Shown: one piece after another, positions 38,641 through 51,600 of the stretch
Layout: each line of letters begins with the position of its first letter
How positions within the stretch are numbered: position 1 is the stretch's first letter
Origin: Echinostoma caproni
Lineage: Eukaryota; Platyhelminthes; Trematoda; Plagiorchiida; Echinostomatidae
Reading direction: 5' to 3'
Length of the DNA: 64,000 bases
NCBI GenBank assembly: GCA_900618425.1
Contig: UZAN01039641.1
Span: 62,719 to 126,718, forward strand
Made by a program: the position numbers and the translations under genes
The notes under the pieces: generated by a model
Seen by the model: the letters and a program-made list of their open reading frames with translations, nothing else
The model's database searches: none
Told to the model about the DNA's origin: nothing

Positions 38641-41600
38641 ACACCATGGATCCGGATTTCGAAAGCCAGACGATGGCTATGCACTGCTGATAAGCTCCTA
38701 TAAGAGCGAATCTCCAGTCCAGTGCTTCCGAGTCTATGGTTGACTGACTGAACTGAGGTTTATTGCATGAATGTGAAATCCAAACGATAAGATTCAAGTC
38801 AATATCACAAATCCCACACCAGGTAATTGTGATTTCAAATGCGAATGGTTGTTTTATTTCTAAGAAACGGAAGAATATTGTTGGAACAATAAGGCAGAAC
38901 TGGATGGTGAACTCATCCTACGGGTAACATTTAGTCTAGTTTCGTTGATTTCTGTCGTGCTTCTGCTTCTACTCTACTCCGAATCTTTCAGTTTGATTTC
39001 TTTCAGCGACTTCCAACCTAGTAAGCACATGAGCTGAGACCAATTACTCCAACACACTTTGCACCCCTTTCAAGAAGGGATAGAAATATTCCCAAAGGAG
39101 CGAAAAGAGAGGAATAAACTAGTCGACGAAACAATCAAGTATTATTTGTCAGGGCGTTTTTTCGTTTTTCGGCACAAGTTTCAGTCAACAAGAATGAGAC
39201 ATTTCACCCGACCGAAAACGACTCCCTACGGAGTCATCTGGATTGGTTGATCAAGCCTAACTTTAATTGGGATGCAAACATAAGTCGATACTGAATGTGA
39301 GATAAGAAGCCCGCCCAGGGTCAAAGGGTATTAAGATACAGATTTTAGGGAACGCATAAAACTTCGCTCTGCCCTACAAAAAATTTGAAGTAGCAATAAA
39401 CTTGTCTTAACGATGTTTAGTATTTGGGTTCAGTCGGAAATAAATCGTGCGCACACGAAAAAAGTTAATAGTATTTCTCGAAGGCATTCCTAAGACTGAA
39501 TGCGAACCGGTTGCGAGGGATTGAAACAACTCAATCTACTGGAAGACACGTTTTTAGTGGGCTCTGTGACCTGACAAGAATAAATAAATATCATCTTATC
39601 AATTACTGGACAATCATTTTTATTGGTTATCATGTTGCTTTCGTCAATATTTGGAATTTTCAATTTTCCATTTTAAATGAATATCTCTTCTCAATTGTTC
39701 GTAAAATTGCATCCTGGTTGATTGAAAAGCACTGAATAAAATCTAACTATTGTCACTCACTCCGCAATCACGGTTAGACGCACGAAGCAATTGATTAGAC
39801 GGCCTTTTTATAATAGAAAAATAATAATACTCGCCGTTTACTCTCATTCCATGCCATTTTTCTCTTCCTCGGGACTCACGGGAATCGAATAATGAACGTG
39901 ATGATTTTTAGGTGACCTACGTGACCTCTGTAGCCTCATGGGGAATTCGTCATATGCAGTTCTGAATTGTATTGTGACCGGTCCGATAACAGCTGTGTTC
40001 CGTTCTTATAGACAGCAAGCAAAGGAAACGTTTCCCAGTCTGCCTTTGGGCAGTTGACGGTCTGTTAAGAAGGAAATCATGAATTATTGGAACGGTGAAC
40101 TGAGCGACTTGCTGGAGCTCTGCTCTTCAACATGCTAGATTCGTGCTCTTACCATCGAACTGTGCGCGCTCCCTCTTTTTTATCCTCATCCTCGTCAGGT
40201 CAGCAATGTGTGCGTTCATCGTTGCAGTCACAACGATGGGGCGATCAGGAGGAGGGTGTTGGCACACGCGAAAGAGAATTCTTGTCATCAGCGATTTCCC
40301 AAGGGTCCTGAGAATATCGTTCTGGTGTGTGCGTTCGTTTGTTTGTACCTTAGTTTGTGTTCCCCATCAACAATGAGGCAGTCAGGGCTGTCTAAAGAAG
40401 CTCTTTTACGGTTTTGTTTTGTACAAGCTTCAGAGTAAGTTGCTGCCGGTGGTACCATTTTTATTGACGAACAGTGCTTCTAATCAGCACGGAAACCGAC
40501 CGAGTTTATGTGCTTATATTCAGGTGATACCAAGCTCAAAAGTTAGATCTCATAAAATTTGAATTTAATTTTCTACCTAAAGCTATCTTTATGTGATGTA
40601 CACGTGAAAATATCTATTGCACTGCGTTTCGCTTTACTCTTCAGTGAACTCATGGGTACTCCCACACTCCCATCCGATGGGAAAGAATTTCTGAATCACA
40701 TGATATCGTCCAAAATGATTGAATTAGGCACGCATTAGGGAAAAACATATACAAATGGGTGTCAATGAATATGGTATATGGGAATCCTAGCTTGTTTCAA
40801 TATCCAATCTCTTAAATGAGGATGACAATTGGCTGCCTTTCTTTGCTAACTTATTACAAGCTCAAAACGTTTTGGAGTTTTCATTATAAACGGTCTATAG
40901 TTCAGGTCTCTTACGATATGCATTTTTGGTTCGATTCAACTTGACAGAATGCTATAGAGCTAGAATCTCAAAATAATCGAAATTGCACGAGCCTGGACAT
41001 GTCTGCATTTTAGATCGGCAGTAATGCGTATAAACACCCGCCCAACTCCAGCAGCAGTATTTTAATGGCTGGCCTCTATTGATCAGGTTCAATTGATGTG
41101 ATATATTGGTGCAATCATAACCGTGGTGTGCAAAAGCATGTGATTGAAATCTGAGCTTGAACAGACAACCCTATGGTTCACCGACCTCGCGACTCAGAAG
41201 CAGGCATATTGGCGCCCGAACTGAGGTCACCGAGTGTATGTGGACTTGAGATTCACGTGCCACGCTCACGTGATTTGCGCTCACCATTACATCCTCTCGC
41301 CAGCAACGTCATTCGGAAGCTGTTCGGATGTTCGTAACTAAACTATATTTTGAGTTAACAAGTGTAAATATGAAGCTTTTAAAGTATGAGGGGTTCCATA
41401 GGGGTTTCCTGAGGTTAGATAAAAGTTTGATATGACTTCGTGTATGCTTGCTTCGCGGAATTCACTTGAGATGCGCTGCAGGTGAATTTTATCAGAACTT
41501 ATAGGTTTTGTTCATCCTGTCAAGGTTCAATGAATTTTGTTCTCTTTTTGTTCTTTCACTATACAATTCACAATGGTCTGCACTGTCGTAGGGTCACCTC

Positions 41601-41914
41601 CTGAGGGGCATTTGACAGATGCACAACAAACGGCCTGTGAATAAATTTAGGAAAGCATAGAAAAAATGGATCAATGAAATCGAAAAGAACAACGTGTATC
41701 ATTTTGTGAAAGATGCTGCTCATCTCAGAGAAGAAGAGCAATAAGAAAATTTAATCAAATCCTGCGTTTGATTGAAAAACATGTAAAACAAAGTTGCACA
41801 ACGTATGAGGTAAGTATTCATGCCCGTCGGACAGATTGCATTAACATAAGCTAAACAGTCACTGATATAGGATACGCACAGATGGTCACACGTCAAACAT
41901 CGCGCGCACAATGT

Positions 41915-41990
41915 AGATGCGTTGTCCAGTGGTCAAATGGGTACCATACTTGCATTTCATCCGTCACTTGTTCGGGTTCCGTTCCCAATG
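41915..41990 (+). repeat. Degenerate tRNA-like sequence
   Basis: TGTCCAGTGGTCAAATGGGT (41923-41942) resembles a D arm, and GGTTCCGTTCC (41975-41985) resembles a B box with changed centre. Spacing is about 50 bases. It is too altered to be a tRNA gene and is likely an old SINE head. Confidence 0.35.
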
Positions 41991-44469
41991 AAATGGACGT
42001 TTATGCATCTTTTTAATGAAACTGGCTGTCTGACACACAAACTTGGCATGCGGTTTAGCGAAACAGTATCCGTTTGCTGAGCTTAAATGTCCGAAACGGG
42101 TTCTGACAAACCAGTGAATATGAGATTAGCGAAAGTGTATTTCAGTTTTCTCTGTGATGCCATCCCTGTAATGAATAGATTTGTACACTTGTAAAAACCA
42201 AACAACTCAATACACTCTCGGCCAAATGATGGAAACAAATAAATATGATAGTTTGAAGACGGGAAAGGATGCCATTCGTTAAGTTAGTCTCACCGTGCTA
42301 TTTTGTCTTTAATTTTTTTCTATTATCTCACTTCCTTGTTATTGTAAACACAATTGGTCAACGAATGCCGTTGAATGGGGCAGTGAAAAATCACAGGATC
42401 CCCTTTTGATACAAAGGAAAAGGAGATGATGATCTGCCAGGATATTGTTCCAACACACAATATTTGAAACTCTGTGGTCAGATCTAAAATTGTTTGATCG
42501 CCATGGTCCACCACTCTATTTTCCTTCAAACTTACTCTACGATTAGCTGCTTATTGCGCATTCAGATTGATAAACTCATAGTCATCGTTATCTTTACCCG
42601 ATTGTTGGTCGTAATTAAACTCAATTCAGTTGCCTTATTTGTCCTCGCTATTTCTAGGGTTTGCTCTCTCTTGATTTACAAGCTAGCCACGGATTTTCTT
42701 TCTGCATACATCTAATATGGCTTTGGGTCTGACTTGTCCATTGCACATCAGGGAAAGTGGCGAAGAAGCTGAAATTATCAGACTGTTTTTCTGCTGTTTT
42801 GATCCCGGAAAATGAATCTCTAGGAATCAGACTGAAAATCTGTCCGACATACCACCCAAAATATGATTGTAATAGGATAAGACTTTCCGCTAAATTGTTA
42901 TTGATTCAGAATATCTGATAATTGCTGAGGTACTATATAAAAATTGAAGTTTCGCGGTATTTATCACTCACTTTATAAAGTAAATCACTAAAATCCCTGT
43001 TGTGTAGAAATGCGGATAAATATCGTTGAAGGCTGATAAAATCATTCCATTCACACAACCAAACATTTCACGGCTTACATTTTGAAATCGATCCGTAGAG
43101 CGACTGATAGTTTACAGTTTAGGGGATTTGTCTTTTGCCTTTTTTGGGAGAAACCTTTTGCTAAACATTTGGAGAGTTTGCTGTAACCAGGTCAGATCAA
43201 TGTTCTACAGCGGTTCATTTGACTGCATGTGCAAATCCTCTTGGGCGGTTCTGAATCATGCAATTTTCCTTTACATTTCAACCATAATGCAGTTTATCAT
43301 CTGTCGAATAACACCTACATGAAAATACTGCTTCATTCTAAATCGGTACGTTGTAGTGAACTGACCATTTAATTGTTTATTTGACAAACAATATGCCAAA
43401 TACTTTGAAATGAACGTTTCTACACTGATCCAAGAAAACCCTAATAAATTGACCCATTGGATCGACACATTCAGTGTCTTCTTGGGGATCATTAAATCTA
43501 TCCAGACAAATAAACTGGAAAACTCTGAGTACTATGTGTCATGTCGTGTCTGTATTCGCATTACAAAAGGTGCCAGCAACCCAGCAACTTTTGCGACTCT
43601 CAAAATGCTGAATTTCAGACAGGAAATGAGGTTTTCTCACGACATTTATTGACTAAAGAAGGGAAACTAGATTAAGTTTAGCAGATTGTAAATTTATTGG
43701 TAACATATTGTAGTTCTATACAGTAGTAACAAAGAATAATCACGATGATGCTCTCTAAGATGACTTCAAAACTGGACTTTATTCTCCAATCAGAAATAAA
43801 TGACTGTTTCAAGAGGTTTCCAACTTCTAGAAAGCCCAAGCACTCGAAACGGATTCGAAAAAGTTGCTGTCTACTCCGATACGAAGTATTTGAAGCGCCT
43901 CTAATTTCAATTAGCCTAAACTTGATTCAAAGACTAGTAGGAATGTCCTGTTTATCCGGCGAAGTAGAAAATGATATTTCCTATGATTCAAAGTTATCTG
44001 TTGATCAAAACATCTAGGGCTCCGCCTCTAATGATTCAGCTTCGTAGCTGGGATCCTCTCCGTTCGCGAAGTCAACTACTTTCAAGGCTAATCATGTTTT
44101 AGATGCTGCAGTCGAAGTCGTCGAAACCAATCATGTGCTGAGGTTCGAGAAGCTCAAATAACTCTTCATCGGAGTCGTCTTTATTCCAATAATCTGATCC
44201 ATGTCATTAAATCAAGCAGTTAAATCCCCATGCTTAGCACACATCTAACTACGTTCCCCAATGACTATTTTCTTGTTGTGATTAAATTCAATTTCCGCAG
44301 GTACCACTGTTTCGATTTGTCGCATTGACATAGCATCTTTCAGTTGCTGTTCACCGCTACCCCTTCGTGAAATTTTGGCTACAGAACTGCTGATCTATTA
44401 TCTCCATTCGGCAATAACTCCTACTTCAAACCAAATGCCAATAAATCGCACTCCCATATTTACCGACAA

Positions 44470-45280
44470 AATATTCATTCATGTTATATAGATGAAATAA
44501 TTGAATCGTTTGAATCTGCGTGACGATCTCCGGTCCAAGTTACTACCCCCCAAACCCCAAACACTGAATTCTTGTGGATGATATTCAGACTATGAATGGT
44601 TACACGCATACGCTGGCACACACTCTACCCAGGATTCATGGTCTCATTGAGGACTGTGGATACAGACATCGATCGATGAAAACGAAAAATGCGCAACCTT
44701 TAACCATTCGGAAGTTTATATAACCTCTTCCATGTACCCTTTGGATTAACCAATGGAGCTACATGTTTCCAAAGAGAGAGGTTGGTTGAACAACAAAAGA
44801 TGAAGAGTAAGTGGAACACTTCATTCGCTTACGTATATGTGGTGTAACGGAAGAAGAACTGAATACGAAATAAATAATGCTCCATGACAAACATCATTCA
44901 ATAACAAACAAGAGCATAATCCTCGGTCGATTCAAGAGTTACGGCTGCTTAACTTCCAACCGTGGTATGATACCACTCAACTGGACTCCAGCGGACTACC
45001 TTCCAAAGAAAATGTCACCAAATAGAACGACTTAAGATCATAGCTATCTGCATAGGACAGCACAAAACCGCTCCTGGAGCCCTAACGTTTCTGACAAGAT
45101 ACACCCGGTTTGTTAAAATACTGCTATCCCGTATCAGGAAGTATTGCCAACTCTTTTGAAAATAGAAAAATCTGCCTTCTCCATAAGTGATTCAATCCTA
45201 GTAATCCTGATAATAGACGCACCTGGTTACTGATAATACGCTCACCCAGAATTGAAGATTAGTGGCTTTCCTTCCTTTCT
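44470..45280 (+). mobile_element. Gypsy-type LTR retrotransposon remnant (reverse transcriptase), antisense in cholinesterase intron 1
   Basis: Degenerate reverse transcriptase read across several frames. Blocks appear in order: TLAHTLPRI followed by SLRTVDTDID, replacing the STLDLxSGYWQ block (44610-44680). LFHVPFGLTNGATCFQRE at 44725-44780 is the diagnostic FxxxPFGLxNAPATFQ motif. CGVTEEELNTK (about 44840) is followed by NKSIILGRFKSYGC (44905-44950), the KxxFLGHxxSxxG block. APGALTFLTRYTRFVKILLS (about 45075-45135) is the LRSFLGLxxYYRRF block. The YxDD motif is lost (FAYVYV). Stops and shifts are frequent. No LTRs, gag or integrase were recognised. The BEL/Pao group is an alternative, but PFGLTN fits Gypsy best. 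Confidence 0.75.
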
Positions 45281-45576
45281 TTTGGTGTCTGGCGTCAATC
45301 TGCTATGAAGAAAGAATCACATGGCACCGTCAAGTCAATCCGAAATCTTAAATAAACACAAGAATAACCATCTCTGGTCAATTCAACCTTGATGCCACGG
45401 GTTTGACTGCGTAAATCGATCAAGGGAAGTTTAACTACCAATGCGTTATTCTGAGCCTCTTCAACGATGTCATTCTGCACTAAAAAGTAAAACAAACCAC
45501 TAGCGTCATTGTATCCCTCTGTGTTACAAACGGCTTCGTTTTACCATTATGTCTAATCTTTTTCTTTTAGCTCAAG

Positions 45577-45606
45577 GAGGTAAAACGTCCTGTTGAGGTA
45601 AAACGT
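45577..45606 (+). repeat. Short tandem duplication (GAGGTAAAACGT unit)
   Basis: The unit GAGGTAAAACGT occurs twice within 30 bases, 300 bases downstream of the Gypsy remnant. GTAAAACGTCCTGTTG from the first unit also occurs exactly at 16842-16857. Confidence 0.6.
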
Positions 45607-47689
45607 TCATTTTATTGGTCAGCATGGAAATGACACATTGGTAGACAAAGTAGAGCTTAGCAACGCGATCTGCAATATGCTCATGCTCGCTTCAAAGACA
45701 AAACGGAGGATACTGCTTCACTCCGCGATTTCACTCTGACCTACACTACCAGCAGAAGCACTAACAGACAATAACCCTCACAGTATGACTTTCTCTCGCC
45801 CTTGTGAACAATCTACGCATTCACGCAAGCAATGATCAGAATCCCACAGTAGGTTCTCATTGTTCACCTGATTCATCATACCTATTCGCACAAAGTCACT
45901 AAACATTTCCATATGCCCTGCGTAATGTTGAGGCCTAAATATACCCCAATGGCATCTCTAGTGCATACTAGAACCAGTGGAGAAGAGTATTACAAAGTTT
46001 CACCGAGCATCAGCATTAGTGGTTTTACTATTTGTCAAATGAAAACAAAAACAAAAAACTACTATTGACTTGACTTAACTACATGGCAGCGTTGAATCAT
46101 TCTCAATTGGTGCATTGTCTATACCCCCAGCCCCTCCCGGCTGGGCTTTTGTAACTTTTCCCTTTAAACACGACAGGAAGAATAATTAAACGGATTTCAA
46201 ACAGGGGGGGGGCAAAGATCCAATATGCACTTCAAAGAGAGCATAGTGAAGAATTGCTGAGCTGGGTTCTTCAGTAACTCACCTTTGCCCAGACACATGT
46301 TTAAGGCACATGGGAATTTATTGTTGAATCTGTGAAGTTCATTAAATGCAATAGAATCATAATCAGTGGTGACACTAAGTAAACAACAGCTGCTTTTACA
46401 TGGCATATTCCGAGACGGGAGTCGCTGAAGGCAAACAGCGCTTTCTAGTGGAACAAGCAAAGCAGATTTTCCGTAAATCTTAAGAAATTTGTGAGCTCCT
46501 TACTGTGCCCAAAAAACGACGTGGAGGCATACACCGTGATAGGCTCTTTAACTATGAGGCAGTTTAATGCTTGCAAAATAAAGCATGATGTATTGACAGT
46601 GTGTAACATCGTTTTGATTATAATTCACAATTTGATATAAAGAGGAAGAAACAACAAACAGTCATTCGTACTGCAAGGGCTTAGCAAGATCGGGTTGCCT
46701 GAACCCACCAAACTGAAATTCACCCATGAATAAACTTTCCATTAAGCTGATTTTCAAAAGCACACTTCTCTATACAAGTTAATAGAATAATTTTCCGCTG
46801 CGAATGGTTCTAAATATAACCACAAAAAGAAACAATTCATTTCACCAACTATTTTGTACCAAATAATGAAATACATAAAATATGTTTATTACCAAATCTC
46901 TTAGGATTTCCTGCAATCGGACGCATTCTACACACCGGAGAGATAGCAAGGAATATGTTTTGTTGACCAAACAGCTACTCCTATACCACCTGTGTAAATA
47001 ATGTCTAGCTTGCATACCTATGGTTCATGAATCAGGCAAGTAGGCGAAATCTGCGTCACCACTGCACTTTCAAAAATGTTTCATACGGAATACATGCATT
47101 CGCTGACTTACCTATACAGAAAATCTTCTACTCTCAGTGAAATCCCCCAGGAATTATCTGTGGGATTTTCTTTCTATATGACTCGATCCTACTGTGTTTA
47201 CCTGTTTCACTTCACGGTTTTGAGCTGCTTGTGATTATGAAGGTTAAATAAAAGTTATCGGTTATAATCGGCCATTTCATAGTTCCAGTGTTCGTACGTG
47301 CGCACTCATTACAAATATCTCTTTCCTTTCGGTATTGTTTTCTTCGAAATATTGATTGCACATCTGCTGCATATCGATTAAATATGGCGGTATGATGAAA
47401 CTAAAATCAATGTGGTTTTTGACCTCCTATACATTTACCCTTCGTAATTAGATTACACACATTTAGTATGTGTTTGTGTAGAAACCATAATGTTTTTTCA
47501 TGCCATAGACGCGAAAAGTTGAAGTGAATAGTTTAGAAAGTTCATAACTTTTGATCCAAATCAACCAAGGGATAAGCGATGTTATAGTTGGTTAGGCTGC
47601 TTTATNGAAAAATTTATGTAGCCAACAGTTCGTTGCCTCTCCCTCAGTAAATTTTTAAAAAAAGTTCAAAACTGGTGTGATCCACTTAC

Positions 47690-48568
47690 CACAGCTGCTC
47701 GATGGTTGGCCATTTTCAAATCGTGCAGGCCCCATCGTGAAATGATCGCCCCAGACTGAACGATGGCACGTCTGAATAGATTCTTGGTTTTCGGTGAAGT
47801 CCACAAGGCGGATACACTCACTGCACCGGAGGACTCCCCGAACACAGTCACCTGACTTGGGTCACCACCAAACAAGTCAATCTCACTCTTCACCCATTCC
47901 AACGCTAGCAATTGATCTTTCAGCCCCATATTGCCCAGAGCCACTTTGTCCAATCCCTTTCGAAATCGCGAAGGTGAAGGATCGATCCGTAAAAACCCGA
48001 ACGCACCCAGACGATATTGCATCGACACAATAATAATTTTGTGTTTGGCAGCCAAATATTGTCCGTTATAAACCTCAATGGTTGATGTACCGGTGGTGTA
48101 ACCTCCACCGTATACCCAAACCATAACAGGCAGCTTCGTAGTGCCAGTACCCGTTGGCCTCCAGACATTCAAATAGAGGCAGTCCTCGCTCATTTCCGTG
48201 TTGTTTGCCCACATGCGTGCTCCCGGATTAGCTTGGTCAAATCCGAGGAACAAATATTGCCAACATGTCGGTGGAAGTGAAACAGTGTATTTTGTTCCCG
48301 ACCAGCCTTGGTGTTTTACCGGATCCGCGAATCGTAAGGTGTTAACAGGTGGTTTAGCAAACGGAATTCCGAGAAAATGATCCACGTTTACTGGCGAACC
48401 GCCGATGGTCACAGCTACTGTCTTTCCGCGTACTTTTCCTCCGTGTGAAAGAGTAACTTCCGGCTCAGCTGTGCTTGATTTAACTGGAGAGATAGTCAGA
48501 CACAGTATCAGAAGCACAAATCCCGACTGTATTGGGTACGTTGACAAGAAAGAATAAGGGTCTGCCAT
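47690..48568 (-). CDS. Acetylcholinesterase-type gene, coding exon 1 (residues 1-293)
   Basis: Encodes the N-terminal half of the cholinesterase. The start chosen is the ATG at 48568-48566 (MADPYS), not the in-frame ATG 26 codons upstream. From this start a hydrophobic stretch (GFVLLILCLTI, residues 16-26) forms a normal signal peptide, and a splice acceptor lies 8 bases before the ATG. Visible landmarks are Cys102 and Cys130 (first disulfide), Trp120 at the position of the choline-binding Trp84 of Torpedo enzyme, and the oxyanion-hole motif YGGGY at 153-157. The nucleophile elbow FGESSGAVS has catalytic Ser246, where most cholinesterases read GESAG, so Ser247 replaces the usual Ala. The exon ends ...HRAAV at a strong donor (G|GTAAGT, intron starting at 47689) in phase 0. 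Read into the intron, the frame stops after seven codons, which supports the donor. Residue equivalences were aligned by eye. Confidence 0.9.
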
Positions 48569-48576
48569 TGTGCGGA

Positions 48577-48582
48577 CTATAA
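48577..48582 (-). promoter_or_regulatory. Splice acceptor 8 bases before the cholinesterase start codon
   Basis: On the minus strand a T-rich tract (GTTATTTTATTTTATAG) ends in AG at 48578-48577, and the ATG follows after TCCGCACA. This marks either a 5'-UTR intron or a spliced-leader trans-splicing site, since flatworms commonly place the leader a few bases before the start codon. Which one applies cannot be decided from the sequence. Confidence 0.5.
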
Positions 48583-48646
48583 AATAAAATAACTCAGCTT
48601 TCTTAATGGTATGTGGATTTATATCTGTATATAAAATTATTTGCAA

Positions 48647-51600
48647 ATAGTCAATATATGTTCGTGCGAGGTGCCCATGACTCTCATGAAATTACCAATC
48701 ACGGATCCCAGAGTGCAAGGAGCTTTCTCATTGGTTAATTTCCCACGGAACGACTTATTTGTCTGGGTGTAAAGACACCAATCAGAATAGCTAAATTCCG
48801 TGTTGCGACGATTTTTTTCGCTTAGTGGAAAATGATGCCAGTGAAAAGTGAGTTGTTGAATGGAATCTGCAATTTGTATATCAACCCTAACCTTTCAACA
48901 CAATGCTACCTGCATCTGGTCATTCTCCCGAATGGTAGAAACCTATCGCACTCGGGCTTAAAACTAAAAAGATGGCTGATAAATTTAATTCCACAGTGCT
49001 TAGACGTTAAACAAAATGTGTAGACGAGCGATGTATGAGGAATGTGAGGAATTTCATCGACAGACGCTAACAAACGTAGCACGAATTTGACTTACTGATG
49101 AAAGGTGAATTGCAGTTAAGGAAATCCATTTTTCGAGTTATGGCACACCATAAGTTGTTTTCTATACGTATAATAACTTATAAAATATCCGTCTGAACTA
49201 CTTTTATTATATACCAATAATTAATGACCATAAGAAAATGCACTGGTTCATAAGTTAATGTATTATTGTAACTTATGGACTGTTACACCCGCTGGGTTAA
49301 CTAATACATGGATTAAAACGTGGGGGTTATGATCAATGGATACATTCCGAAAACGAAATAGGAATAGACCGGTACTCACGTTTGAAGCAAGTGATGTAGG
49401 AACAAACTGTTCTGCACGTGTTTGTCTCCCCAAGACGCTCAAGCAACGTGATTTGTTGAAATGGTGCAAACCGTTTGCAAGGAGACAGAGTTTATTGATT
49501 CTAGTAACACCAGAGTCACTCACTTTAGGTTGTTTTGTTTGAAAGTTAGAGAGAACAGTTGATATGCCTTTCTGATGTGGTTGTTTGTGTTCCTCTATTC
49601 GCGATTTTCGAAGATAACTGCTTGATCATTCTGCCCATGTGGCTGGTCACAAATAAAGAAACAAAGGCCTGGATTAACATCGGTCGGGTAAGAAGGGACA
49701 GTTTTCCTCAAATTGTGAATATTATAACGTTAACAACACAGCGATTTCGGTGGAGAATTATATTCACCAACGTCAGCGAAGGTTTCTGTTCCCATGCATG
49801 TGACGCCAATCAATTTTACCTGCTAATACACCATTGGAATTCATTCACTTTATGTCGTTACTACTAACCAGTAAGATTTCCTTCATGAGCTGAAACTTAC
49901 TAACCGCAGTAAGATTGTTAGTCCTTACTGGTTTCCCCCTAGCATTCTAAAACCTCACGCGAATTATTTTGCGCCAAGGTTTTCAGACTCCTTTAATAAT
50001 CGACATACGAGGTGTACGGAACTTGACATAATGCAGAATGGTAGAATCCCCTCTGGTCCCGAAGAAGTAATAATCTTAGTGTTGATACTGAAATAAACTG
50101 CTCAACGCATGGTATTTAGCGCTTTCACGTGCTCCTTGTGTATCAACTTGATTCAGTTTGTGTACCGTCTGAAGCGTTCAAGCGTCAACGCTATTGCCTG
50201 CCTAGTGCAATCCATTTCACATTCAATTTATTATCCAGGTAAAAAGGTTGGATCAAGTCTGCCTTTTTGCACCACAATAACCCTTTCAAGTGTAGTAATA
50301 GTAAAACATTGCTCACTTCATTGAGTCAGTGTAGCACACCCTCCACCTGTCCGGAGGATTGCGTGACAATTCCGTTTTCATGGTAGTAAAAGCTTTGCAA
50401 AGCCCCCGGTCAATTGACTGTGCACTCAGTGATTGTGCTTCTCTGATTACATTGACTTTCCTTCCCCCAAACCTCAGAAATCATTCTGTCCACATTCACC
50501 TTCAAATAGACGGTGTGATCACAAAGCTAGAATTGGTTCCACAGCTTAAAAATAGTTCAAAACTGTGAAACTCACGCTGAAGTCTACGATGAGCATTGAA
50601 TTGCGGTGCGCATTTCAGCAAATATACACGCTTATCAAAATAATCGCTTGTGTTCCTGGCAATCTGTTGTTCCACAGTATTGGTTTCAACGGACTCATCA
50701 CGTTAGAGAGGCTTTTTTATCATGGAAATCTAACATTGTGCGTCTTCAAACCATGTTATTTGTATTCAGTCACCGAACGTAACATTGATTTCGTATTTCA
50801 TCCAGGTTTTCTGTCTATGAATTTAGCCTTAGTAAAACATTCTTTTATGTGTTTCCGCAAACGGAGCGCCAATAATTAATTATCTACTGTAGAGTTCATA
50901 GTAAACAATCAACTCTCATAAATGAATAATAAATAAATGTTTTTTGCTTCATTTGTTCATTTATTGACTTTAAAAATGTGCATTCAACCGTCAGAGAGGG
51001 GACTGCGGTCAAACAACTACTGCCTGGGAAACTGCAGAAATAGTGAGTATTGGCGACCGCGATGGGGTTTGAATTGAAAACCGCTATGTTATGGCCCATT
51101 GGGTATCAATACTGTCTAATAGATCGGATTCTTTCCATAGTTTGCATCGCTGGTCCTTCTCCACAGCAAAAAACAGTACATGTTCTAAGCCACTGCTCAC
51201 TAACACAATGATAAAACACAGTTCGACGGATGAAACTGTTGGCTGAAAAGCCAAAACCCCAATTGTTGATTTGGGAAAACACTGTTAAATTAAGTTTACT
51301 TTGTTCTATTTCTCCTCAGTCTCATTCTCACAGTAAATTTTAAAAAACATTTATGTTAAAGATTAAAGTATCGATCGCTTTGATATTAACCAGTCAACAA
51401 ATACTTATTTAGACAACCTGGGTACAAATGATTTAATGATAGCAGTACGTCATCCTGGTGAGCCATTTTCGTACCGGGACATTTTGCAACTAATTCCATT
51501 CACTCCGAGGCATATACCCCATCGACTAATACTGCTTCAACGCGCATTGATCTGTGTTCTTTTATACCCAACTACTCGCGCATCTGTTGACTGTGTGACA

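Larger units (their letters stand above)
35432..47689 (-). other. Cholinesterase intron 1 (12.26 kb)
   Basis: Very long first coding intron, GTAAGT at 47689 to TTTCAG at 35432, phase 0. It contains tRNA-like elements (36.6, 38.6, 41.9 kb), a Gypsy-type remnant on the opposite strand (44.5-45.3 kb), a G run at 46204-46212 and one ambiguous base at 47606. Many short open frames are present, but none is recognisable and none is needed to complete the enzyme. Confidence 0.75.
33290..48568 (-). other. Acetylcholinesterase-type gene, complete coding span (4 coding exons)
   Basis: Gene-level entry joining the four exons listed separately. The exons add up to 879 + 944 + 206 + 80 = 2109 nt, which is 702 codons plus a stop. 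The reading frame holds through all three junctions. The family hydrolyses acetylcholine at synapses, and in blood flukes also on the body surface. Order along the protein: signal peptide, alpha/beta-hydrolase core with GESSG at 244-248, Glu411 in NQDEA, His563 in HGYE, six conserved cysteines, and a hydrophobic tail at about 682-696. At 702 residues it is longer than the roughly 600 usual for vertebrate enzymes. The excess lies mostly in an inserted loop around residues 475-505 and in the N-terminal half of exon 2. Four N-glycosylation sequons are visible (N122, N338, N491, N636). The gene could instead be annotated as a carboxylesterase, but Trp120 next to the conserved EMSEDCLYLN block and the FAKTGDPN block favour cholinesterase. 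Untranslated exons are not resolved. Confidence 0.88.

Noticed and set aside
48569..48646. Upstream in-frame ATG extending the cholinesterase by 26 residues
   Set aside because: It would bury the signal peptide, and a splice acceptor lies between the two start codons.
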